A stretch of 64,000 bases of DNA from Brachyhypopomus gauderio (Eukaryota; Chordata; Actinopteri; Gymnotiformes; Hypopomidae). The stretch's first letter is position 1, and the number at the start of each line of letters is the position of its first letter. The DNA lies in assembly GCF_052324685.1 (NCBI RefSeq), contig NC_135212.1, positions 12,635,410 through 12,699,409 on the forward strand, given 5' to 3'. Positions 37,188 through 47,509 of this stretch are shown piece by piece. The position numbers and the translations under genes were made by a program. The notes below the pieces were generated by a model, which did not search any database, was not told the DNA's origin, and saw only the letters and a list, made by a program, of their open reading frames with translations.

Positions 37188-38629
37188 GTATATTTTGCCT
37201 GCTTGTGTTTTGTAGTGTTCATTCTGTTCCATTTGTCAGCACACACACCAGCGTCGCCGCCAGTGTCTCTAATCACCTGCTCTCCACATTGTCATATTGG
37301 AGTTTGGCCATCAGGAAAGCACGGTGGTACAGTTGAATGGTGTGAGCTTAGTACAAAAGATTAGGTATAGAAAATAATCATTTTGTACACTTCCATCCAA
37401 CTCTTAAAATGATTATGATTAATTCATTTATATGCGAGAAGAAAGTAATGTTGAGTTAATCTTAGCTTTTAATTTATACAAAATACATAAACGTTCCATT
37501 TGCCTGGGTTAAGTCAGGATACATGAAACACTAAACATTAAATCATATTGGAGCAACTGATTCACTTTTGCATGAACAGTTCAAATTGTTCAAAAACATA
37601 TTTGAGGATTAGATGCTTCGTCAGCTGAAAGACTTGAATGCGAATGCAGAGGTACGGTACGTGAGTCTCGGTCGATATGGCAGATCACAAGCAAATAATA
37701 TTACTTAGTGTGAGCGGTGCAGAGATTCTGAGAGCTTGAAAGCCATATAGGGTCCAATGGCGTAAAGTAGCATCTACACAGACAGAAGTGACATTTTACT
37801 AATAATAATGCTGTAGCTCCTTCACCAGAACACTGAGAACGGCCAAGCTGCTAGTGAAGAAAATATATTGGTCATATTTACCATCATTATTCTAATGAAC
37901 GTGCTTTACAGAACCCTTCAAAATATCCCCAGAAGGACACGCTGGCACACACAGCAGCAGGTCTCTGCAGCCGCACTAATGAGCCATTTTGATCAGTTCT
38001 ACTCCAATGCATTCTATAGTAACCACAAATATGTCAAATCTATATGATTATATGGTCGATTTTTATCTTTATTTATGAAGTAGGTTATAGTATATTATTT
38101 ATGCTATAAAGATTATTATTTATCCTATTATATTATTTATTATGAAGTATATTATTTATACCATCCATTTTTGGTTAGCGATTCTCAGAATGGTCTGAAT
38201 AGCCTGACTTCACATTGCTGCCTGTGAACAGGTGTTGTATTCAGTACACGCTCATAAGAGAAAGAGGAATGTCTCATCTATTTGTTGTCTTTAACTTCTT
38301 GAGACCGGCGTGAGCAATGAGCACCCTGATTTGAGACTGGTTTTGGACTCTTCACAAATATTGACCCAGTCTTAACGTATCCAAGCTAACTGCCTCAGGG
38401 ACAGCCCTGAGTTTGACTCGCGTGATAAAGATAATTTACTGACCACTTTATTAGTAGGAGTTCAATTGATTTGGCTCAGCCTGTGTAATTGATAGTGCAA
38501 TCATGCTGGCATGCATCTGTGCCTTGTGCCTGACATTTGAGAAAGTGATATAATGAGGATCTTTGACACATGCCAATAACAGAGTGTGTCTGGTGCTGAC
38601 CACCAAAGTCCTACACTTTTACTTGTGCC

Positions 38630-38634
<5 letters not shown>

Positions 38635-38675
<41 letters not shown>
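38635..38675. repeat. (TG)n microsatellite
   Basis: About 20 TG units. Confidence 0.95.
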
Positions 38676-38678
<3 letters not shown>

Positions 38679-39461
38679 AGAGAGATGTCTTATTAGTGTC
38701 ATTTTTCAAAATTATTGTCTGGTGATCCTCTCTCCTTTCATCATTCTATTCATTCATATACAAATAAAAAACATTATTATTATCATTATAAGATGATACC
38801 TGCTCTTGCGATTGCTATTTTATGAGGCTGGGCTCAAGTAAGGATGTCAGTTGTCCTTGAGTATGTGCCCAGGAGCTCACATAGAGGTCGCCAGAGGTCA
38901 CGGGTCTCTGGATTGTACATCTTACCCACGATCCACAGCGTGTGCAATGTGGCACATCCCAGACAGATGAGTTCTACTTCTGCGGCTGGACTACACACCT
39001 ACACAATGTACACTTAATGAAGCAAGGGGTCAAAGTCAAGGGCCCCCATTCAAGACTGGACTATATTGTGCGCAAGGTCACGAACTTGTAGGCCACGATG
39101 CACAACCTGCATCTGGGAGGCAGGTTTCTTAAACTGGCCAAAGACACTAGGTGCTTTGTTTATTTACAAATAAAATGAATGTGTTTATTTGTTAACTCCA
39201 TATTACATTTACCATATTACATATGGTAAACACATTTCCGCTTCAGCAGGTGAGCAGATTGCCCTCCTCTTTTCGTCTAAAGGAGTTTTCTTTTTTTTTT
39301 ATTTTTCAGTTTTCCATGATGTTTCACTGCTATAGCAATGACATGACTCAATTCACTAAGCGTTAACCCAGCCCTGTACCACGATACATCAGCTTCTTGC
39401 CCACGCCCCATATTCCATGGCTCAGAATCTTGGAATTATTCTTCACCCCCCACTCCCCCCC

Positions 39462-39464
<3 letters not shown>

Positions 39465-39539
<75 letters not shown>
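39465..39539. repeat. (TA)n microsatellite next to a C-rich run
   Basis: About 37 TA units directly preceded by a C-rich stretch (39446-39464). Confidence 0.95.
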
Positions 39540-39541
<2 letters not shown>

Positions 39542-41543
39542 GTAAGCAAGTCCCTAGGTTATACATGGAATTCTTTGGGAGTCAAGCCTCTTCTGACATG
39601 TCCCCACAGGTCTGAGATTGGCAGAGTCAGGACTCGTTCAGACTGTGAAGACTGCCTCCTGAAATTGGATACTTAGTATTCGGCACATGAAGACAATGTC
39701 ATATAATTGGTTAAACAGAAATGTCCTGTTTTGTGAATCTGGCCATTTGAATATCAGCAGTGCTGGTGAAGTACCCTCATATTGATTATTTATTCATTGA
39801 AATCATGTCTAATAAACACACATACTTGCCTTGTCGTGCTAAAAGGTCACAAGTGTTGGTTGATTGATATAAACTACTTCTAAGTAATGCAACCATAATG
39901 CAACCATTACGATGAGCGTTGTTTGGCGCACACAGACTGCAGGTGACGCCATACCCAAATGTGCCACTAGATGTCGCCCTGATATCAGAGAAATTTTAAA
40001 TTCTATTTATTAATTTATTTATTTTTTGCAGCGTATCCAACTTTGTTTATTGCATTCAGGGAACTACTATTGGGGGTCATTTTACTCCCAATCGAAGTTC
40101 ATCCAAAACTATTCATTGTACCGCCTACTTATTATTCATATACAAAATAATGAATGAGCAATATCTATTCATCACTTTCTGAGCACACGACCCAGCAGTG
40201 GTGCTCACACGTCTTAAATCCTCGGCACCAGTTGCCCCTGATACACTTGTGTCAACTCACTACCACACCTGTTAACAATGACTTATCTTTCACTGTCTCC
40301 CTACATGTTCACAGCAGTAAACTCTGTAAGTTTGTTTATGCCAACATGCAGGACAAGTGAGTATCAATTAATTATGTATTACTTAATTGCTTACAGGTCT
40401 AATCGAAGTAAAGTAATGCAACGTAGTGGCACACATGGGGCATGTGGCTGCTTTCAGATTAGGAGGATGAAATGATTCAAATCAGATTTATTTGTCACAC
40501 GGATCTGATTATTTATGTTTATTATATCTGATAATTGTCAAGCCAGGTTTTAGTCACTTTCGTGTGTGGTCTTCTTAGGTTGGACACTTTTCCGACTTGT
40601 GGCTGTGCGACTTGAATGAAGACGGTCAGATTGTAATTCATGCGGCTTTCAGCCTGCGTGCACGCGCTCCGCGCTCTCGTCTTAAATGAGCAGCTGCAGC
40701 AGCGCGAGACGCACGCACGCGACTCCTGGTGCTGCAGTGTCAGCAGTAGCGTTAACATTATAAACGCTTGCCGTTTGTTTTCCTCCTTCAACCTGATCAT
40801 GTACAGTAGATTAACTGTTCTATTTCACTCAGAGCAAAATTGCATGCATATATGAGTTACTATAATAGTAATTCATATATAAATAGATGCATTTCGACTG
40901 TTTTTATACCATAAGCACCACAAATACGATATTTGTGTTACTGGTGGTGACCCAGGTGATTCGTGTCAACACGTATAAATGCAGGACCAACACATTCAAA
41001 TGACAGAGAAGCCACTTGCAGTTGTGAATGGGAATCATCTAGACAGGCGAGTTCGAGGAGCAAAAACATGGGAATTGAAGAGTGAGACTTGTAATGTGAA
41101 CGTGGCCTATTTTAGGGTCGGGCCCTGGAGGACGCTGAGCTGGCCGTATTATGACTTGTTTATTTTAGTTGTGGGATGAAATGTAGTCAGCACTGTATTT
41201 ATATCCGAGATCTAGTGCTAGTCATGCTGCAGTTTTACCGCTGTGGGAGGGCATAAGTCCGGGCTTTATTTCGGGCTTTATTTCGGGTTTTATTTTGGCT
41301 TCAGAGCCTCCGCTCAGTGGCCGACACTGTGTTTGAATACCTGCCACACACGCCATATTTCATGTCCTTTCTGAGGATGGTTCAGGGACCTCTGTGTAGT
41401 GGCAATGCATGGGGTCTAAATCTGTAAACCCAGAGTACAGCTGGCAACGGTTTTACGAGAATGAGCTCAGGGTTGACTCGCTCGGCAGCCGTCCCACATG
41501 TGCTGATGACAACACTGTGAGGGGAGGGGGGGCCACACTGTGA

Positions 41544-41560
41544 GGGGGGGGGGGGGGGGG
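41544..41560. repeat. G17 homopolymer
   Basis: Seventeen G in a row, an error-prone site for sequencing and assembly. Confidence 0.9.
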
Positions 41561-41675
41561 CGGCTCTGGCTCGCGGTGTGACAGCCACGCAGGTGTTTCC
41601 GGCGCTAGTCATGCTCTTTGAAGCTGCACTTTGGTGCAGACTCGTGCATCCCAGCCTGTCTGCAACACCTCTTAC

Positions 41676-41866
41676 CTCTGCTTTCTTTCGCGGTTGCTGG
41701 GCAACATTTTCACAATGTTTGGGCCATAATCTGAAAGAACATCTTTGACGTAGTAATCCAGGATGTAGTTTTCAGTTCTTCGTTTGAAGTGAGACGGGCC
41801 ATTCTGGCACGCTGTGTCGCAACTGAGGCTAGTCAGATGGAGATAGAGGTTTTGTGAACACAGTTT
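41676..41866 (-). CDS. candidate internal exon of an unrecognised gene
   Basis: Read on the minus strand, a TTTATGCAG acceptor is followed by 191 bases with no stop in one frame and then AGAG/GTAAGAG, a strong donor. The frame gives about 63 residues, including LYLHLTSLSCDTACQNG and NYILDYYVKDVLSDYGPN, with a balanced, protein-like composition. I do not recognise the family. A helix such as NYILDYYVKDVL loosely recalls helical cytokines, but that is not evidence. Partner exons were not found on either side. It could be a genuine exon of a gene spread over this gene-poor interval, or chance. Confidence 0.35.
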
Positions 41867-42075
41867 CTGCATAAAGACATCTGATTTGTTTTCTAAGACA
41901 TTGGCTTGGATCTGGCTGTATGCTCATCTTCTCATTAAACCCCCAAGATTAAATTAGACATTATTCACTTACTGCAATGGTTAAGTTATTATAGCTGAGG
42001 CTAAATGTATCATGTAGTCAATTATAGAAATCTGGTTTTAAATTAAAGATACATTATCACCAGTTCAAGGCAGCA

Positions 42076-42198
42076 CATCCTACACCCTACATCCTATACC
42101 ATACATCCTACACCCTACACTCTACATGATACACCCTACGTCCTACACCATACATCCTACACCCTACACTCTACATGATACACCCTACATCCTACACC
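42076..42198. repeat. CCTACA-type tandem repeat
   Basis: Tandem, imperfect units of ATCCTACACCCTAC type, with a longer period of about 60 bp (the segment CATACATCCTACACCCTACA occurs twice). Confidence 0.85.
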
Positions 42199-42300
42199 AG
42201 GTATCACCAAATGGCGGACCGCGGTCCGGATCCGGACCCGAACGCCGTCCTGTCCGGACCCAATCACATTCCTGATTAACTGGATACGGACCCAAATGCC
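42199..42300 (+). mobile_element. possible hAT transposon end fragment
   Basis: AGGTATCACCAAATGGCGGA followed by CCGCGGTCCGGATCCGGACC resembles the ends of fish hAT elements. No matching right end or target duplication was found, so this is tentative. Confidence 0.35.
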
Positions 42301-42787
42301 AAAAAAATTTTAACGGGAGACTATATTTTAAACCGGAGAATTTATTTTCAGACGAGTGTTACGTTCACCACCCATTTGAGTGTTAGTTTCGCCCCCCGCT
42401 CAACAACTTTCGTTGTCTGGAATTCTGCCCACAAGTGTCTGCTCCTTTCTGGCTGCTTACAGCTATTTTATACATAAAAAACATGGATTGTATTAAACCA
42501 ATTATATATCACATATGCTACTATGCTGTAATAAAACAAATATTTATATCCGATATAGAGATTTTGGATACTCACGTTTTAGATTCTTCAAAGTAGATCA
42601 CTGGTGGTGACCCAGGTGATTCATGTCAACAGGGCTGTTCATGTCCTCTGATGGCAGCTTTGGTATTCTGTTAGCCAACTTCATGACACAGTCTCACAGT
42701 CTCACATATGCAGAGAAGGGTGAGGACCTAAAGTTCTGAAAGGACCTAAAGTTCTGAAATAAAACTATTTTCTGAAGGTGCATCTAA

Positions 42788-42789
<2 letters not shown>

Positions 42790-42862
<73 letters not shown>
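42790..42862. repeat. (TG)n microsatellite
   Basis: About 36 uninterrupted TG units. Confidence 0.96.
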
Positions 42863-42863
<1 letters not shown>

Positions 42864-43613
42864 AAACTTATATATTGGTCTGTGATCGGTTATAAAAGGT
42901 TGTATCTGTGCAATTTGTAAAGCGACATTGGGTATCTTGAAATATGGGTGCTATATAAGTGTATGTCTCATTCTTTCATTCCGAGGCGAGCGACTTTCCA
43001 AAATTATATTTGCCTTAGAAAATATAGGATATTAGCATATCCCATTACATTTAAATACCTTTACTACTAATAAAACAGACATTCCATCAAGTTCTAGGAA
43101 GAGAAACCAGTATATATTTTCAATAACCAGTTTATTGTTTCTTTTTAAGACTTGTGTATTTCGCTACAGTTTTGACTCTCTCTATTTTACTGCAAAGTGC
43201 ACAAGTTTTCAAGAGAACCCGGGCATTTAATTCAGGGGTCCTTCATCAGTCGTGCAAGCAAAACGCTTGTGAAGTTGTAGGAGGTGAAACCTGCTGTGTT
43301 ATAGGCAGAGGGCTGTTCATGTGTGTGCACTTCAGAAGATATCTGTTTTAGTTACATATATGTATTTAGTGCTCACAATGCACACCTAAATTGACCCCAG
43401 GGACATGTTCTGAGTTGTTTTTTTTTGTTGTTTTTGATTGACATACCTGTTTTAAAGATAAAACAACAGGGGTAGTGACATTACAAGTTCATGTTCACCA
43501 TGGGCCCTGCACATTCAGCACGTAGGAGTGTGTTCGTATGTTCTCCCATGTCGGCTCTTTTTACCACCAACCCACATCGGGCTTTGCCACTTGGCTACAC
43601 GATCATTTGGCTA

Positions 43614-43632
43614 CCCCCCCCCCCCCCCCCCC
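43614..43632. repeat. C19 homopolymer
   Basis: Nineteen C in a row. The overlapping open frames with proline runs are artefacts. Confidence 0.92.
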
Positions 43633-44910
43633 ATTCCCATCATCCGAGTGGCCAGGCGCGGAATTCCTTCTCTGCAAGGCCGGATGGGGGTGCCCGGAGC
43701 GCCGTCCAATGGGAAGCGTGGAAAAACAGCACACGGTGGCACGTGTCCTGACCACGGTAACCGAGCCCTCCGAAAAGCGTAACCCAACGCCTCGAGCTTC
43801 TCAGCAGCTGATGTGGAGCGTGTCAGCTGTGAGGCATTCCTGTTCAGCTTTTGTATTTCATTCTCAGCATTTTATCAGGTATGTTTAAACATCTCTGTTC
43901 TGTTTTTGTAGTTGTTGTAATTCACAAAATCCCCTCGATGTAGGTTGATGTGTCTGTGTTGGCATACAAGTTCTAAATAAAGAGATGAAGAACTGGGTAT
44001 TTTTTTTGTTGTTGTTGAAAGTGTTTAGAGAGTGACCTCAGTGTCAGGAGCAATGATGTGATAATCTCAAAATACCACCTTTGAACATAATCCAATGTGC
44101 AGGAACACCTGTTATGAACACTGGTGCTGTTATATTAACAGCACTGCTGTTTTGAAATATGACATCTTGGTTTGCTCATTACAGATCAGGACATAAACAT
44201 TTGTGAACCTGCTTTGTGACAACACGTGATGTGAAAAGTGCGGTATTAATAAGTATTCGCCTTGACTTGACCCCCACTATCCCATCATTAATAGACTGAC
44301 TTGAATAGCTATTGAGTGTAGCAGATGCCATTTCAGCGCAGCCCGTAATGGGTCGGGCTGGACAGAGATCAACAGTGTGTGGTTTCGTTAGCGGAGTGGG
44401 CCCTGGCCCAGCCCGGGAGACGTGATCTGTATGAATGGGCAGTAGGAGTGGGACTTACGGGTTGCGGTCGGGGTTTCGGAACTGAGCGCCATGGAGGTAA
44501 CGGAGACACACAGAGGAGGGGACGGTGCCAAAAGCTCACATGCCAAGAAAAGGTGGTAACTGACACGGCTACAGGTGACAAGGTTACAAGGTTTTAGTGG
44601 CAGCCACATGTGTAGCTGGCCTGTGCCACCTAAATATAGCCTTCAATTCAAATAATCCCAGCAGCAACCTCATGTCACAGTTACACCTTGTAGGCGTATG
44701 GAGTCTGTAGACTATGGATACGTAGGGATTGTGTCAGTCTATTCCTTCATCTGTGGTCAGTTTCTGAATGGGTTTTGACCAAGAGATCACTTTTGGATTG
44801 ACATTGTTTGATGGCTTGCCAGGGCTAGGTTATCAACAGATGGGCTAAAGGGAATTCTGGGGATTGTGAAATTCATTGTTTTTTCCATTCTGATTTGGCA
44901 TCCAGACAGT

Positions 44911-45157
44911 ATTACTGTTGTGGCAGTATAAGTAGTGTATAAATTTTACTGTTGTGGTAATGTGAGTAATGTATTAATTAGTGCTGTGGTAGTATACTGT
45001 ACAAACATTACTGCTGTGGTAGTATATTGTACAAATATTAATGTTGTGGTAGTATGATTACTGTACAAATAGTACTGTTGTGGTTGTGGTTATGTGAGTA
45101 ATGTATTTCTGCTGTAGCAGTATACTGTACAAGTATTACTGTTGTGGTAGTATTGTC
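44911..45157. repeat. degenerate tandem repeat, ATTACTGTTGTGGTAGTATA type
   Basis: Roughly seven diverged units of about 30-45 bp sharing TACTGTTGTGGTAGTA and CTGTACAAAT. Confidence 0.75.
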
Positions 45158-45642
45158 AAAATTGCAGTGAAGAAGAAAATATTTCCAGAGAAACATTTCA
45201 GACAGAGGTCCCTCACCAACCATGCATACAAGGACATGAAACCAGATTATATTAGATTAGATTATATCTGCTTAAATCAGAACATTATAACCTGGGGTTC
45301 TACAGTTTTGAGAGTGTAGATCAGTTCTTTTCCTTTGAATTTTCTTAGCCCCAAGAATAACAACAGGCAATGTAATGTACTGAAACTGTGATTTAAATGC
45401 CATCTTTTTCAGAGTTCTTCAGAAAAGTGATAATGTTTGAATATTTTCATAACTGGGGATTTCTAGAGGAAGTCAAAGGTTATCTTTATTTATTTATTTA
45501 TTTTTATGTGTTCAGAGAATGAATGCAAAAGTATAATTACCATTAAGACAACAATAATTCCTAAAGGGTGGTCACAACAAATATTGATTTGATTTAGATT
45601 TCTCATTCACTTTGTAATATGTTCATTGACAAAAATAAACAA

Positions 45643-45692
45643 TTAACAGTTCTATTAACACTTCTATTAACAGTTCTAGTAACACTTCTATT
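45643..45692. repeat. 12-bp tandem repeat
   Basis: About four units alternating TTAACAGTTCTA and TTAACACTTCTA. Confidence 0.8.
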
Positions 45693-46199
45693 TTATTCAC
45701 ACAGTCTGCACATTTCACAAGTCAGTCCATCTATGACTAGTCCTCCGTACTCAGGACAACAATGCAGTATTCAGTCCAACAGGGGGGGGGGGTGCAGGCA
45801 GCTTCAACATCAGGGCCGTTTGTGGTGCGTGTGGTAGGTACACGCCCACCTCTCCTCGGCACTGCTGGAAATTCGAGTCTCCTCGTTTTCCATTGGTGCG
45901 TTTGTCCTCCCCGGCGATAACAGGCGGATGGATGACACTGCACCTGGTTGTCATGTGAGCAGCAGGAGTCTTTCCCGAAAGGGCTGCAGTAACAGATCCA
46001 TATCCTGCAAGAAGCATTCGCGGAACTGCGTACACGCCGTCTGACTTTGTTTCACTCTTTCCTCTCTTTCTCTCCCTCCCTCTCTCTCTGTCTATCTCTC
46101 GCTGATTCACTTAAACACATTCTCATTCCCTTTTCATTGTTACATGACCCAGTTGTGGGAGATAGAAGAATTCACATACCAATGTACTGACCTCAGTTA

Positions 46200-46423
46200 C
46201 ACTGTATGGACAAAATTATTGGGACACCTACATATTACACTTACAAGAGTTTTTATGACATTTCATTCTAAATTCAAAGTCAATAATATGGAGCTTTGGT
46301 CTGTGGGCACTTTTCCCATTCATCCAGAAGAGATGATCGATGGTGAGGCTTTGTACAGTCAAGTTCCTCCACACCAGACCTACCTAACCAGACCTTTATG
46401 GATCTTGTTTTGTGCATTGGGGC
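46200..46423 (-). mobile_element. Tc1-like transposon, left part (split by an LTR element)
   Basis: The inverted terminal repeat CACTGTATGGACAAAATTAT follows a TA (46198-46199). The sequence continues with the same Tc1 family as at 25455 and breaks exactly at the GGGGC target site (46419-46423) of the LTR retrotransposon. It resumes at 53134. Confidence 0.85.
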
Positions 46424-47401
46424 TGTTACGTGCCTGGAGTGCTTGTTGTGTGCTAGCGTGTTCTTTTGCAGGTTTTCCACTGGAGGGCGAATTTGGAGAC
46501 GAAATGGAAGACAGGTGCTGCTGATGACGGAACAACGGGATTGGCTGTTTAGTAATTGGTTCCCCGTTTTAAGGAGACTGTGCTTTTCGTATGGGCCCGT
46601 GGTGTATTGTTTGTCAGTTCACCACGCGGTCCTCTTTAACCAATGCATCACAGTGGGGTTTTGAATTGTGGTTTTGTGTATGTTCGGGTTAATGCCGATT
46701 TGAGATATTACTTCCTACTACGGTCGTTGAGAGCTAGATAGGTGTTTTAACGCACCTTACGAGATATTACTGCCGATTTGAGCTATTACTCCCTACTACG
46801 GTCGTTGAGAGCTAGATAGGTGTTTTAACGCACCTTACGAGATGTTACATTGCCAAGGCCATGTAGAGTAGGTCTCTGGTTTCTGATTGGTGTTTGTATG
46901 TTTATTGCTGACTCGAGATATAGCTACTCCATACTCGAGTCGCTAAGAGCTGCCTAGGTGTTTTAATGCGCCTTATGAGTTATTACAGACATATCAGACC
47001 TTGTGGGTCCATGTTCTTTACTACGTAGTTTTTTCATTTGTATTTTTGGTTTGGGTAAGTGCCTATTTGTTTTAATCGTCGTTTTCTCCTGTTTTGTGAG
47101 AGAATAGGGAGTTAGGGACGATTGAATTGTGTTTTTGTTTATTTCTTTTGGTTTAGGGTAGTTAAAGCGGGGGAGGGCTTTAGCTTGTTCTGGTTGTTGT
47201 TTTGGCACGAGCCCGTTTGATGTTGTCTCTGTGAGTTATTTCATTTGTGTGATGTATGACTGTACTTGAAAATGGAATATGGACATTACAACACAAATAA
47301 GATAAAATAACCATGTATGAATGAACCTTGCCGTGTGATGTTTTGGTTATTTATGTTGCGTCCTTTTTAGAACGAGCTAACTTGCGCAAAGGACCGTAAC
47401 A
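46424..47401 (+). repeat. 5' LTR of the Gmr1-like element
   Basis: 978 bp, TG...CA ends. It contains three tandem units of about 78 bp (near 46694-46771, 46772-46849 and a diverged third near 46906-46987) sharing GAGAGCTAGATAGGTGTTTT, possibly promoter or enhancer repeats. Differences from the 3' LTR: 46530, 47024 and 47031. Confidence 0.95.
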
Positions 47402-47406
47402 TAAAT

Positions 47407-47424
47407 TGGGGGCTCGTCCGGGAT
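47407..47424 (+). other. primer-binding site, tRNA-Pro type
   Basis: TGGGGGCTCGTCCGGGAT starts five bases after the 5' LTR and matches the 3' end of tRNA-Pro over 18 bases, the same primer type used by murine leukaemia-type retroviruses. Confidence 0.92.
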
Positions 47425-47509
47425 GGTTGTTTGCTTCTTGGCTGTTTTCCTTTTGTGGTGGGGCGTGTTTGTGTGTTTTTTGTGGGTTTGTAGGCTTCTG
47501 GTTTTGATC

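Larger units (their letters stand above)
35893..41675. other. gene-poor intergenic DNA
   Basis: No recognised exon. Contains the purine-rich, (TG)n, (AT)n and G-run tracts listed separately. The segment at 40938-40971 (ACTGGTGGTGACCCAGGTGA) recurs at 42599. Confidence 0.45.
41867..46199. other. gene-poor intergenic DNA
   Basis: No supported gene. Contains the tandem repeats and microsatellites listed at 42076, 42790, 43614, 44911 and 45643. Confidence 0.45.

Noticed and set aside
41676..41866. Calling the minus-strand exon an IL-10-family cytokine
   Set aside because: Only a vague helix pattern suggests it; no diagnostic cysteine or exon pattern could be confirmed, so it is left unnamed.
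43154..43351. Cysteine-containing secreted-peptide-like frame
   Set aside because: It begins with GTG rather than ATG, lacks clear splice sites, and the apparent signal sequence is probably chance.
46398..46664. Open frame in the 5' LTR, repeated at 52145-52396 in the 3' LTR
   Set aside because: It appears twice only because the LTRs are identical copies; there is no family resemblance and the frame begins in different flanks.
47423..47509. Upstream start codon for the Gmr1-like Gag
   Set aside because: The ATG overlaps the primer-binding site and the added leader is hydrophobic and unlike Gag; ATG 47510 is preferred.
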